Below, piece by piece: positions 33,657 through 41,720 of a DNA stretch of 64,000 nt. The translations under genes and the position numbers were made by a program. Within the stretch, counting starts at the first letter, position 1, and each line of letters begins with the position of its first letter. The notes under the pieces were generated by a model that saw only the letters and a list, made by a program, of their open reading frames with translations, ran no database searches and was not told where the DNA came from. Source of the DNA: JAXMAO01 sp046350375 (GTDB lineage Bacteria > Planctomycetota > Phycisphaerae > UBA1845 > UTPLA1); NCBI GenBank assembly GCA_046350375.1, contig JAXMAO010000002.1, forward strand, positions 372,001 through 436,000, given 5' to 3'.

Positions 33657-35120
33657 ATGCGCATCCTCACGCTCGCCCACCCCGGCACCAACTCGCGCGG
33701 GCTGCTGCTCGACCTCGAGGCCGGCTTCGCCGCACTCGGCCACGACCTGCTGCGCTTCGAGCTGGCACCGTTCTGGCGCGCGGCCGCCGGCGACGCCGCC
33801 CGCGACGCCACCGCCAAGCAGCTGCTGGCCGAAACGCTGCTCGCCTTCATCGACGCCAACCGCGTCGATCTCTCGTTCGCCATGTGGGCCAACGGGCCGC
33901 TCTCCATGCCGGTCCACCCCTCCGCGCCCGACCGCGTGCAGTCCCTCTTCGCACGCGCCCGCCACCGCCACCTGCACTTCTGGTGGGACGCCCCCCACTG
34001 GCAGAACAACGGCGCCATGCTGCCGCTGCTGCGCACCGGCCTGTTTGACGCCCCGACCGCCTTTCACGCCATCAATAATCGCTACACCGGGGCAGAAATG
34101 GCTGACATCCTCGGCTTCTCCAACGTCATTCCGGCCGCCAACGCCGCCAACCCGGCGCTCTTCCGCCCCTGTCCCGACGTCGCCGAGGCGTACGACCTGG
34201 TCTTCGTCTCCGGCGGAGGCGACCCGGCCCCGACGCCGCTCATGCTCGCCGAGCTGCAGCGCGACACGCCCGACGTCGACGCCATCCGCCGCAATTGCGC
34301 CGCAGAGCTCGCCCCCACGCTCGACGCGCTCGCGGCCCAGTTTCCGTCCGACCACCGCGCCGCCGCCCGGCGACTCTTCGACGCGCTGGTCGCCGCGCGG
34401 CTCGCCGCGCGACACACGCCGGCGCTGCTCCACCTGCAACAGGTCGCCCGGTCGCAGCGCGATCTCGCGACGGTCGCCGCGCTGCTGCTCAAAGACCCGG
34501 TCGCCTACGTTCGCGTCACGGCCGCCATCCGGCAGATCGAAGCCTGGGAGCGCCCCTTCACCGTCGCCTATCTCTCGCGCCGCTTCCGCTGCCTGCGGAT
34601 CGGCGCGCAGGACTACTCCGCCTGGGGGCTGGCCGGCGACGCCGTCGCGGCCGTCCCCTACGCCGAGCAGGCGCGCCTCTACGCCCAGGCCCGCGTGGCG
34701 CTCAACGTCATGCGCTGGCAGGATGATTGCAGCCTGAACTCAAAAATCTTCGAGATCACCGCCGCCGGGCGACCCTGCCTCCAGGCCTGGCGCGGCGGCG
34801 TCGACGAACTCTTCGCCGACGGGCGCGAGATCGTCACGTTCCGCTCGCCCGCCGAGGCCGCCGACCAGCTCGCCGACCTGCTCGCGAATCCGGGGCGCCG
34901 CGCCGAACTTGCCGCCGCCGGCCGCGCCCGCACGCTCCGCGACCACACCTGGCAGCAGCGCGGCGCGCAACTGCTCGACGCCATCACCGCCGCAACCGCC
35001 GCCCGCGAGCGCTCCGCGACCGCTCAGCCGCGCGAATCCGCCGCGCCGGCCCACACGCTCGCCAGCGCCACCGCCGCCGTCTCGACCCGCAGCACCGCCC
35101 GCGCCAGCCTCACGCACTGA
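33657..35120 (+). CDS. CgeB-like glycosyltransferase
   Basis: A 487-residue cytosolic GT-B type protein. The N-terminal half has HLHFWWDAPHWQ (about 104-115) and AINNRYTGAEMADILGF, as in the DUF3880/CgeB group. The C-terminal half carries the donor-binding segment of GT1/GT4 enzymes: YAQARVALNVMRWQDDCSLNSKIFEITAAGRPCLQAW and a Glu in DELFADGREIV. The last 50 residues are low-complexity Ala/Arg/Thr and overlap the convergent rsmE gene by 97 bp. It follows the epimerase gene closely and probably acts in the same surface-sugar pathway. Confidence 0.82.
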   Translation: MRILTLAHPGTNSRGLLLDLEAGFAALGHDLLRFELAPFWRAAAGDAARDATAKQLLAETLLAFIDANRVDLSFAMWANGPLSMPVHPSAPDRVQSLFARARHRHLHFWWDAPHWQNNGAMLPLLRTGLFDAPTAFHAINNRYTGAEMADILGFSNVIPAANAANPALFRPCPDVAEAYDLVFVSGGGDPAPTPLMLAELQRDTPDVDAIRRNCAAELAPTLDALAAQFPSDHRAAARRLFDALVAARLAARHTPALLHLQQVARSQRDLATVAALLLKDPVAYVRVTAAIRQIEAWERPFTVAYLSRRFRCLRIGAQDYSAWGLAGDAVAAVPYAEQARLYAQARVALNVMRWQDDCSLNSKIFEITAAGRPCLQAWRGGVDELFADGREIVTFRSPAEAADQLADLLANPGRRAELAAAGRARTLRDHTWQQRGAQLLDAITAATAARERSATAQPRESAAPAHTLASATAAVSTRSTARASLTH

Positions 35121-35740
35121 CCGCCCGCCCGCACCACCTGCTCCTTCTCGGCCGCGGTCAGCCCGCCTTCCGGGCCCACGATCGCCAGCCAGCGCTCGGC
35201 GAGACCGCGCGCCAGCGCCGCGTGCAGCTCGGCGCCGCCGACGTCCGCCAGCAGCAGGCGATCGGTCCGCCCGCGCTCGGCCAGCAACTCCGTGAGCGCC
35301 GCCGGCGCGCCCACGCGCATCTCGGCCGACTGCCGGCTCTGCTTGGCCGCCGCCACGCACACCCGCCGCCACCGCGCCAGCCGACCGGCCGCCGGCATCA
35401 TCACCGTCCGCTCGGTCCGCAGCGGAATCCACTCGCACACCCCCAGTTCGGCCAGCTTCTCGACCATCCACTCGGCCCGCGATCCCTTGGGCGGCGATAC
35501 CGCCAGCGTCAGTCCGCCCGACGCCGCCTCCTGCTGCACGTCGCCGGCCACCTCCACCGTCACGCCATCGGGCCCGCATTCGACAATCTGCCCGCTCGCC
35601 CACGCCCCCGCGCCGTCGAACAGCTCCACCGCGTCTCCCGCGACCAGCCGCAGGACATCGCGCAAGTGATGCGCCTCGGCCGCGTCGATCCGCACTCGAC
35701 CGGCCGCCACACGCAACACCCTCACCCGCGGGTTCGCCAT
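35024..35740 (-). CDS. rsmE: 16S rRNA (uracil-1498-N3)-methyltransferase
   Basis: Methylates U1498 in the decoding region of 16S rRNA. A 238-residue SPOUT-class enzyme: an N-terminal PUA-like domain (HHLRDVLRLVAGDAVELFDG), then the knotted SAM-binding domain with AAKQSRQSAEMRV, LAIVGPEGGLTAAE and VRLARAVLRVETAAVAL. The ATG at 35740 starts MANPRVRVLRV. The 3' end overlaps the CgeB-like gene on the other strand. No operon partner is evident. Confidence 0.93.
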   Translation of the reverse strand: MANPRVRVLRVAAGRVRIDAAEAHHLRDVLRLVAGDAVELFDGAGAWASGQIVECGPDGVTVEVAGDVQQEAASGGLTLAVSPPKGSRAEWMVEKLAELGVCEWIPLRTERTVMMPAAGRLARWRRVCVAAAKQSRQSAEMRVGAPAALTELLAERGRTDRLLLADVGGAELHAALARGLAERWLAIVGPEGGLTAAEKEQVVRAGGQCVRLARAVLRVETAAVALASVWAGAADSRG

Positions 35741-35913
35741 GCCCACATGCTGCCCGGCCGATCCGCCGCGCTCAAGCGGCTGACCGGGCTTTCAAGGCCG
35801 GTCCTCTGCCCCGCCGATGCAATCTCTGCCGGGCACGCTGCCTTGCGCCGCCATCCGCCGCTTCGGACGGCCAACCGGAGCACCCGCACCCGGCCCCCGA
35901 TCCGAGGCTGCCC

Positions 35914-36909
35914 GTGGCCGACGCACCGGACAATACGCCGCACTCCAACCCCGCCGACGAACTGGCCGACGGCAACGTCGACGCGCTGCTCTCAGAGGCC
36001 GAGGCGCTGGCGCGCAGCGTCGCCGACGAGCTGAACGCCGTTCCGGCCGACCGACCCGCCGCCGAACCCGCCAACGTCAACCTGGCCGACGACGTGCCGG
36101 TCGCCGCCGCCATCGAACAGCACCTCGAGGATGTCGAGCAGATTCTGGCCCAGGCCAGCGCCGAGCTCGGCGTGCCGCATCCCGACGATGCCATCGCCGC
36201 GCCGCACATCGACGATCCGGCCGAACACCCGGCAAACGACGCCCCGGCCGCGGACGCCGCCGCGCTCGACGTCACTCCCGGAACGCGGCTCGGCGATTCG
36301 AGCCTGACCGCCGCCGTCGCTCAGCCCGAGCCGGTCTTCGGTGTGCCGCCCGCCGACGCCCCGGCAACTCCATCGCCCGAATCGCACAGCGACCCGCCCC
36401 ACGCGGCGACCACCGATTCAGCGATGGCGCCCGCCCCCGCGGACGCGCGATCGGCCGAGTCGGTCGAGCTGCACAGCGCAGTCGCAGAACCACCGGTGCC
36501 CGATTCGCTCGCAGCCGCCGATCCGCCGGCCGCTGCGCCGACCGCCCCCGGCGCACCGGCCGGTGAAACCGATGACACCCACTCCGCCCGCTCCGGCGCG
36601 TCGTTCGTCCTGCTGCTGCCGCTGTGGATTTGTGCCTACCTGATGCTGGCGCTCGACTACCCGTTCCGCACGCTGAACCCGAAAGTCAAACGCACCCTCG
36701 GCGCCGTGGCGATCGTCACCGCGCTGATGGCGGCCGTCGCCTGGTCGCTGCCCAAGCCCAAGCTGCTGCGCGACACCCGGACGGCCGCGCCGGCCGCAAA
36801 CCACGCCGAATCGGCCGAGCCCCCGGCGGCCGAGTCAGAATCGCACGAGTCGCCGGCCGAGAACGCGCACGCCGAGTCCGCGGATCAGGCCGCGGACGAG
36901 AAACACTGA
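35914..36909 (+). CDS. Ala/Pro/Asp-rich protein with two membrane helices, function unknown
   Basis: A 331-residue protein with a GTG start. The first 225 residues are acidic, Ala/Pro-rich and largely disordered, apart from a possible helix near residues 60-90 (AAIEQHLEDVEQILAQASAEL). Two hydrophobic segments follow, about 230-250 and 262-281, then another acidic tail. The composition resembles adaptor or tether proteins with a long cytoplasmic arm. No family is recognised. Third-position GC is high, as expected for a real gene here. Confidence 0.65.
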   Translation: MADAPDNTPHSNPADELADGNVDALLSEAEALARSVADELNAVPADRPAAEPANVNLADDVPVAAAIEQHLEDVEQILAQASAELGVPHPDDAIAAPHIDDPAEHPANDAPAADAAALDVTPGTRLGDSSLTAAVAQPEPVFGVPPADAPATPSPESHSDPPHAATTDSAMAPAPADARSAESVELHSAVAEPPVPDSLAAADPPAAAPTAPGAPAGETDDTHSARSGASFVLLLPLWICAYLMLALDYPFRTLNPKVKRTLGAVAIVTALMAAVAWSLPKPKLLRDTRTAAPAANHAESAEPPAAESESHESPAENAHAESADQAADEKH

Positions 36910-37013
36910 CCTGTTGTGTCAGGGCTCGATTCCGCCAGTCGACGCCGCGCGCAGTTTGACCACGCGTGCGTGACTGCATGCGATGAGGTGGGGGGGAACT
37001 ATCCGCCGACCGA

Positions 37014-37913
37014 TTACATGCCGTAGGATTTCGGATCGAACACGTTCTCGCCGTGGCCGACGCCCATGACCACGTCGGCGTAGTCGTAGCGACCCAGCAG
37101 CAGTGTCCGCGCGTCGTCGGCAAAGCAATGCACGCTCACCGGCACGCGCCACTGCTGGTCGATGTGCACCACCGCGATGCGATCCGGATAGCGACCCTCG
37201 GGCCCGGCGTACGGCAGCCGCCGCTCCACAACCCAGGTCGGCCGGCCGTCGATCTCCGACGTGCCGACATAGCGCAGGTCCAGCTCGCCGCGGTCGCGCG
37301 CCATCCGGCAGTAGGTGATCAGCAGGTCCAGCCCGCGCGCAAAGCCAAACTCGTCAATGCAGCGCCGCGACGACTGCTGCGCCAGGCTGCCGCGAATCGG
37401 CTGCTTCAGGCTCTTGACGATCAGCCGCGCAATCGCGCCCGGCTGACACATGGCCTGCTCGCGCAGCGCCGGGTCGCTCTGGCCCGCGTCTGTCCAGCGG
37501 CCCTTCACGTAGATGACGCGCTCGGCCTTGCCGGGGTTCTTCAGCCAGTGCATGACGACGCTGTAGGGTTCCTGCCGGAAGTTGACGGCGATGACCTGCT
37601 CGGCGCTCATGCCGCCCGGCAGCAGTTCCTGCTTCACGAAGGTGCAGTTGTAGTCGCGAACGTCGCGCAGATGATCGGCCCGCGCCTGCTCGAGCGCCGC
37701 CAGCGGATCGCGTTTCAGAAACGAGACGAACGAACGGTCGTCGCCAACCGGCGAGATGACCACCTCATCGGCCAGCACGATCGGCTCGCGAATCAGCGCC
37801 GGCGCCGACGACGTCGCCGCGGATTTCAGCTCCGCGAACAGCATCCCCGCCAGCACAATTCCGAACAGGGATCGGATGCGTTGCGGTGTCAGCCCTTTGC
37901 GAATGATCGCCAT
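37014..37913 (-). CDS. DUF1571 domain protein
   Basis: A 299-residue protein with an N-terminal hydrophobic segment (about 13-33) that probably directs export or anchoring. The body matches the DUF1571 family, found mostly in planctomycetes: RDYNCTFVKQELLPGGMSAEQVIAVNFRQEPYSVVMHWL, with CQPGAIARLIVKSLKQPIRG, ELDLRYVG and WRVPVSVHCF further on. A beta-rich exported fold is likely; function is unknown. A promoter at 38176-38204 would give it a leader of about 250 bases. Confidence 0.85.
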   Translation of the reverse strand: MAIIRKGLTPQRIRSLFGIVLAGMLFAELKSAATSSAPALIREPIVLADEVVISPVGDDRSFVSFLKRDPLAALEQARADHLRDVRDYNCTFVKQELLPGGMSAEQVIAVNFRQEPYSVVMHWLKNPGKAERVIYVKGRWTDAGQSDPALREQAMCQPGAIARLIVKSLKQPIRGSLAQQSSRRCIDEFGFARGLDLLITYCRMARDRGELDLRYVGTSEIDGRPTWVVERRLPYAGPEGRYPDRIAVVHIDQQWRVPVSVHCFADDARTLLLGRYDYADVVMGVGHGENVFDPKSYGM

Positions 37914-38329
37914 GCGTGAAACAGTTCCTCAGCCGCCAACCGAGCTCGTCCTGTAATGACCGTCCCAGAACGCTCGCTCGTCGTGGGGCTCCTGCTTACA
38001 TCGGTCCCGCGCGCCTTGCACCTTGATCTTGCATGCCAGGCAGGCGAAGGACCCCGGGGTGGGGTGCTGTCGCATGCGGGCCTGTAATCGCGACCTCGTT
38101 ACCGCGCCACTTCTGGCCCCAGGCCGACTCCCGGCCTCCAGGCCAACCGTCGCCTTATACAGACCACGACCCTTAAACGTAGCACAAGGTTGGCAAGGCG
38201 TCAAACCGGCCACCCGCCGCGAACGCATCCAATCCAGCAGCGTCCCATATTCACTACAGGCGACTTCTTCGCACTGTCCGACTTCCGCCAGAGATTACCC
38301 ATCTTGCCACGGCAATTCTTGCGCGTTTG
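37914..38329 (-). other. 416-bp non-coding gap: probable long 5' leader or small RNA
   Basis: Between the DUF1571 gene and nadD. It is less GC-rich than its surroundings and holds one convincing leftward promoter (38176-38204). Several GC hairpin-capable blocks follow it, for example GGCCTGGAGGCC and CCCCACCCCGGGG on the minus strand. A 99-codon leftward ORF (37929-38228) spans the region but starts before the promoter. No match to tmRNA, RNase P, SRP or a known riboswitch consensus could be recognised by eye. Confidence 0.45.
38176..38204 (-). promoter_or_regulatory. Sigma-70-type promoter, leftward
   Basis: On the minus strand TTGACG, a 17-base spacer and TACGTT. It would start transcription near 38169 toward the DUF1571 gene, leaving an untranslated leader of about 250 bases. 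Confidence 0.6.
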
Positions 38330-38950
38330 TCACCGGTACAGCCCGCGCTCGCGCACAAACCGCTCCACCGCCTCAGGCACAAGGTATCGAATGCTCGTCC
38401 CGGCTCGAACCCGCCGGCGGATGTCCGACGCGCTGATCCCGATCTCCGGCGTCTCTCGACAGGCCTGCACCAGCCGATCCGTGGACGCCGCCCCGATCTT
38501 GCTCCGCAAGGCCGACAGGTCGAGCGTCTCCGGCCGAAAGCCAGGCCGGGCCGCCGTCACGATCTCGACCGCTTCCACGAGCCGTTCGATCCGACTCCAG
38601 CTCGCCAGCTCGGGCAGCGAGTCGGCCCCAATGATCCAGCAAAACCGAGCGGACGGCCCCAGCTCGGCCTGAAGCTGAACCACCGTGTCGAGCGTGTAGC
38701 TCGGTCCGTCGCGGCGCAGCTCGACATCGCTGACGGCAAAGAGCGGATCGCCGGCCACCGCGAGCCGGGTCATCTCCAGCCGATCGGCCGCGCTCTCCAG
38801 GTCGCCGCCGCGCTTGTGCGGCGGCTCGGCCGACGGAATCAGGATCACCTGCCGCAGACCGAGCTGCTCGGCCATGGCGCGGGCGGCGATGAGATGGCCG
38901 TGGTGAATCGGGTTGAAGCTGCCGCCGTAGAGGCCCAGCCGATCGGACAT
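38330..38950 (-). CDS. nadD: Nicotinate-nucleotide adenylyltransferase
   Basis: Adenylates nicotinate mononucleotide in NAD synthesis. A 206-residue nucleotidyltransferase with GLYGGSFNPIHHGHL (residues 5-19, containing the HxGH motif), PSAEPPHK, SYTLDTVVQL, WIIGADSLPELASW and the C-terminal ISASDIRRRV (ISSTxxR equivalent). The ATG at 38950 lies five bases after the stop of the upstream lipoprotein gene, so the two are probably co-transcribed. Confidence 0.95.
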   Translation of the reverse strand: MSDRLGLYGGSFNPIHHGHLIAARAMAEQLGLRQVILIPSAEPPHKRGGDLESAADRLEMTRLAVAGDPLFAVSDVELRRDGPSYTLDTVVQLQAELGPSARFCWIIGADSLPELASWSRIERLVEAVEIVTAARPGFRPETLDLSALRSKIGAASTDRLVQACRETPEIGISASDIRRRVRAGTSIRYLVPEAVERFVRERGLYR

Positions 38951-38955
38951 GACGC

Positions 38956-39687
38956 CTACGGGCTCGCCGCAGGGCTGACCGCCGCTGCGCGGGCCTCGCC
39001 CCCGGAGCGCCATTCGAGCGTAATGGCGCAGCCCTTCACATCGAGCGCCGCGCTGGCCGAGTGCTTGCCGGTGGCAGACTTGGCATCGACCCGCCCGGCC
39101 ACCACGATGTAGTAGCCGACGCCGGGCGCCAGCGGCAGGTCGAGCGTCGAGGTCTCGGCCGCGGACAGCGCCTTGGTCCCGCCGGGGCTCTTGCCGACCA
39201 GCAGCGGCTCGGTATGCAGCGCCAGGCCGTTGGAATCCTTCACCAGAAGCGTGAGCGTCGCCGCGGCGCTGGTATCGGCGTCGCCGCCGTCGGTCTCGGT
39301 GGCTTGCGACGCCTCGAGCTTGACGTGCACGACCGCACCCCCGGGCTTCTTGCCGGCATAGTCAAAGGCATAGCCGAGCTGAAACTCGCCGAACGCCGAT
39401 CCGCCGTTCTCGGCCTGCCCCTTGGCCGAGGCGTTGCCGGCCGGCGTGGCGCTGGCCTGGCCGCTGCCGTGTCCGTTCTGGCCGGAGGTGAACGGAACGA
39501 GGTTAAACGGCTGTTCGCCGGGCACATGCACGGCGCTGGCGCCGGGGGGGTCGGAGTAGTCCGGGCGTTCGTCAGCCGGGCGGGAGATCTTGAGCGTGAA
39601 GGTGTCGTCGCTGCACGCGCCGAGGCCGCAGGTCAGCAGAACCAGCGCCAGGCCCGCGCGGCCGTGCCACACGGAAAGTTTCGACAT
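38956..39687 (-). CDS. Lipoprotein of unknown function
   Basis: A 243-residue protein with a signal peptide and lipobox LGAC (Cys25). A Gly/Ser/Ala-rich linker (about 65-95) leads to a beta-rich domain, GYAFDYAGKKPGGAVVHVKLEA, LTLLVKDSNGLAL and GVGYYIVVAGRVDA, which looks like a sandwich fold of about 130 residues. No family is recognised. Its stop is five bases before nadD, so any operon link to NAD synthesis is probably only transcriptional. Confidence 0.7.
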   Translation of the reverse strand: MSKLSVWHGRAGLALVLLTCGLGACSDDTFTLKISRPADERPDYSDPPGASAVHVPGEQPFNLVPFTSGQNGHGSGQASATPAGNASAKGQAENGGSAFGEFQLGYAFDYAGKKPGGAVVHVKLEASQATETDGGDADTSAAATLTLLVKDSNGLALHTEPLLVGKSPGGTKALSAAETSTLDLPLAPGVGYYIVVAGRVDAKSATGKHSASAALDVKGCAITLEWRSGGEARAAAVSPAASP

Positions 39688-40046
39688 GGTCGTAGCTTAC
39701 CGACGGGGGGCGCGGTGTAAAGCCGGGCGGCCGACGGCCCGGCGGCGGCGCCCGCCGGATTCAGGCTTGACACCAGTTACGTAAGCTGTTACATATAAAG
39801 CGGGGGCCGGGCGCGGGCCCGGTCACAGATGCGGCCACCGCGGCCGGCCTGCCCCCGGCGGGGCGATGGGTCAAAACTTTCGAAAATTGTGAAACATTCG
39901 ACCGGCGCCACCGTCTTACTGTGTTGGATGGGAGTGGCTGCCGGTGCGCCGGACGCGGTCGCTGGACCGGTCCTGCGCAGAGCATCGAGCCTGCCGCGGC
40001 GGCCCTGGGTTTCCCCTAAGCGTGCGAGCCGAAGTGAGTGCGTGGC
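39688..40046 (+). other. 359-bp intergenic region with a strong rightward promoter
   Basis: Divergent gap between the lipoprotein gene and the transferase at 40047. It holds the promoter at 39767-39795 and, further right, an AT-rich patch around 39872-39898 with the palindrome tttcgaaa (39878-39885). No convincing small gene or RNA was seen. The implied leader is about 245 bases. Confidence 0.5.
39767..39795 (+). promoter_or_regulatory. Consensus-like sigma-70 promoter
   Basis: Perfect TTGACA (39767-39772), a 17-base spacer and TACATA (39790-39795), in an AT-rich island inside very GC-rich DNA. The spacer contains the perfect palindrome ttacgtaa (39777-39784), which could be a repressor site. 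Confidence 0.7.
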
Positions 40047-41600
40047 ATGGTCGTCCGCCTGCGTGCGGCCAGTCCCAGTGCGCGCCCGACGCGCGTGCCG
40101 AGGTCGCTCGATGCCGAGCGGCGCGGCGCGCTGTGGCTGGCCGCGCTGGTCGCCGCCTTCGCAATCACACGCCTGCTCTACTACTTCGCGTTCGGCGTCC
40201 GCTTCGACGCCACCGGGCTGAACACCTTCCTCCAGCTCATCGACCCGCTCCTGCTGCGGACGCGCCTCGCTGAAAGCCTCTGGTATCTCCGCGACCAGCC
40301 GCCGCTCTTCAACCTCTTCGTCGGCATCGTGCTCAAACTGGCGCCCACCGCCGCCGTCGGCATCTTCCACGGCCTGTACCTCGCCATGGGGCTGGCGCTG
40401 TCGCTCTGCCTCTACCGCCTGGCGCTGGAACTGGGCGCGACCCCGGCGCTGGCCGGCGGCGTCGCGCTGGCCTGGACGCTGCACCCCGGCACCGTGCTCT
40501 ACGAAAACCTCCTGCTCTACGAGTATCCGCTGGCGCTGCTGCTCGTCAGCGCAGCGCTCATGCTCCGCCGCTACCTCGTCGGCGGTCGACGCCTGCACGC
40601 CGCGGCCCTCTGCGCGCTGCTCGCAGCCGCCGTGCTGATGCGCGGCACCTTTCACTGGGTCTGGTTCGTCACCTGCGTCGCCGGAGTCCTGGCGCTGCGC
40701 GTCCGTCCGCGGCGCGTGCTGCTGGCGGCCACCGTTCCGCTGGCCCTCGTCGGCGGCGTCTACCTGAAACACTTCGCGCTCTATCACGACCTCGTCTTCG
40801 GCTCGGTCTTCGCCGACTACAACCTGGCGATGATGACCGTCTACGAGCTGCCCACCGCCGAGCGCCTGCGCCTCTACCAGTCCGGCGAGCTGCCGCAGGC
40901 CTACGGCGTCTCGATGTTCGGCACCTCCGCCCGCGACTACGCCGACATCATCCCGCCGTCGCCGCCCGCCGGCGTGCCGCTGCTCGACCAGCCGATCAAG
41001 TCCACCGGCGCGCCGAACTTCCACCACCGCGACCTGCCGCAGATCGCCGCCGAACTCGGGCGCGGCGCGTGGCGCGTGCTGCGCGATCACCCCGAGACCT
41101 ATCGCAGCGCCGTCGAGAAAAACGTCCGCCGCTACTTCCTGCCGGTCGATCAGGCGGCCCCGATCTGGGATCCGCACGGCGAGAACCGCCAGCGGCTGGC
41201 GCCGCTGCTGACCCTGGTCGACCGCGCCTGCGCCTGGCAACCGGCGCCCGGCCGCGTCGCCTGGTTCACGATCGCACTCATCGGCGGCGCGCTGCTCCTC
41301 ACGCTGCCGTCCGCGCTCCGCGGGCTGCTGGCGATCCTGCGCACCGGCGACGCTTTGCGGGCCGGCGTCAACCGGCCGGAACTCGGCGTCGTACTCTTCT
41401 GCGGCTTCAACGTCCTCTACGTCGCCGGCTCGACCATTCTGCTGTCGGCCGGCGATCACAGCCGCTATCGCTTCTCGACCATGCCGCTGGTCGCCGTTCT
41501 GGCGGTGGTCGCCGCCCGCAACGTCGCCGAGCGCGTCACGACCTGGCGCCTGCGGCGCCGCGCGACCGTCACGCCGCCCGGCCAGCCGGCCCGCGTCTAG
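40047..41600 (+). CDS. Polytopic membrane protein, glycosyltransferase-like
   Basis: A 517-residue protein with about 9-11 transmembrane helices. The first loop RFDATGLNTFLQLIDPLLL and RDQPPLFNLFVGIVLKLAP resemble the catalytic-loop region of GT39-type transferases, and a large luminal insert (about 225-365) includes YADIIPPSPPAGVPLLDQPIKSTGAPN. It ends with DHSRYRFSTMPLVAVLA. The ATG at 40047 was taken; a GTG nine bases earlier is possible. It is the likely target of the promoter at 39767. Substrate unknown. Confidence 0.72.
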   Translation: MVVRLRAASPSARPTRVPRSLDAERRGALWLAALVAAFAITRLLYYFAFGVRFDATGLNTFLQLIDPLLLRTRLAESLWYLRDQPPLFNLFVGIVLKLAPTAAVGIFHGLYLAMGLALSLCLYRLALELGATPALAGGVALAWTLHPGTVLYENLLLYEYPLALLLVSAALMLRRYLVGGRRLHAAALCALLAAAVLMRGTFHWVWFVTCVAGVLALRVRPRRVLLAATVPLALVGGVYLKHFALYHDLVFGSVFADYNLAMMTVYELPTAERLRLYQSGELPQAYGVSMFGTSARDYADIIPPSPPAGVPLLDQPIKSTGAPNFHHRDLPQIAAELGRGAWRVLRDHPETYRSAVEKNVRRYFLPVDQAAPIWDPHGENRQRLAPLLTLVDRACAWQPAPGRVAWFTIALIGGALLLTLPSALRGLLAILRTGDALRAGVNRPELGVVLFCGFNVLYVAGSTILLSAGDHSRYRFSTMPLVAVLAVVAARNVAERVTTWRLRRRATVTPPGQPARV

Positions 41601-41720
41601 CGCACGCCGCCCCACCCGACCGACGATCGACGCAGCGCGGCCCTGCCGACCCCGCGCTGGTCGGCGCCGGCGCGCCTTCGTACAATCTCCCGCCCCCAGC
41701 GCAAGAAAGGACGCGAGCCC

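Noticed and set aside
37929..38228. A 99-codon leftward ORF with CxxC (FACLACK)
   Set aside because: It begins upstream of the best promoter, has no ribosome site and mixed codon bias; kept only as an alternative to the leader/RNA explanation.
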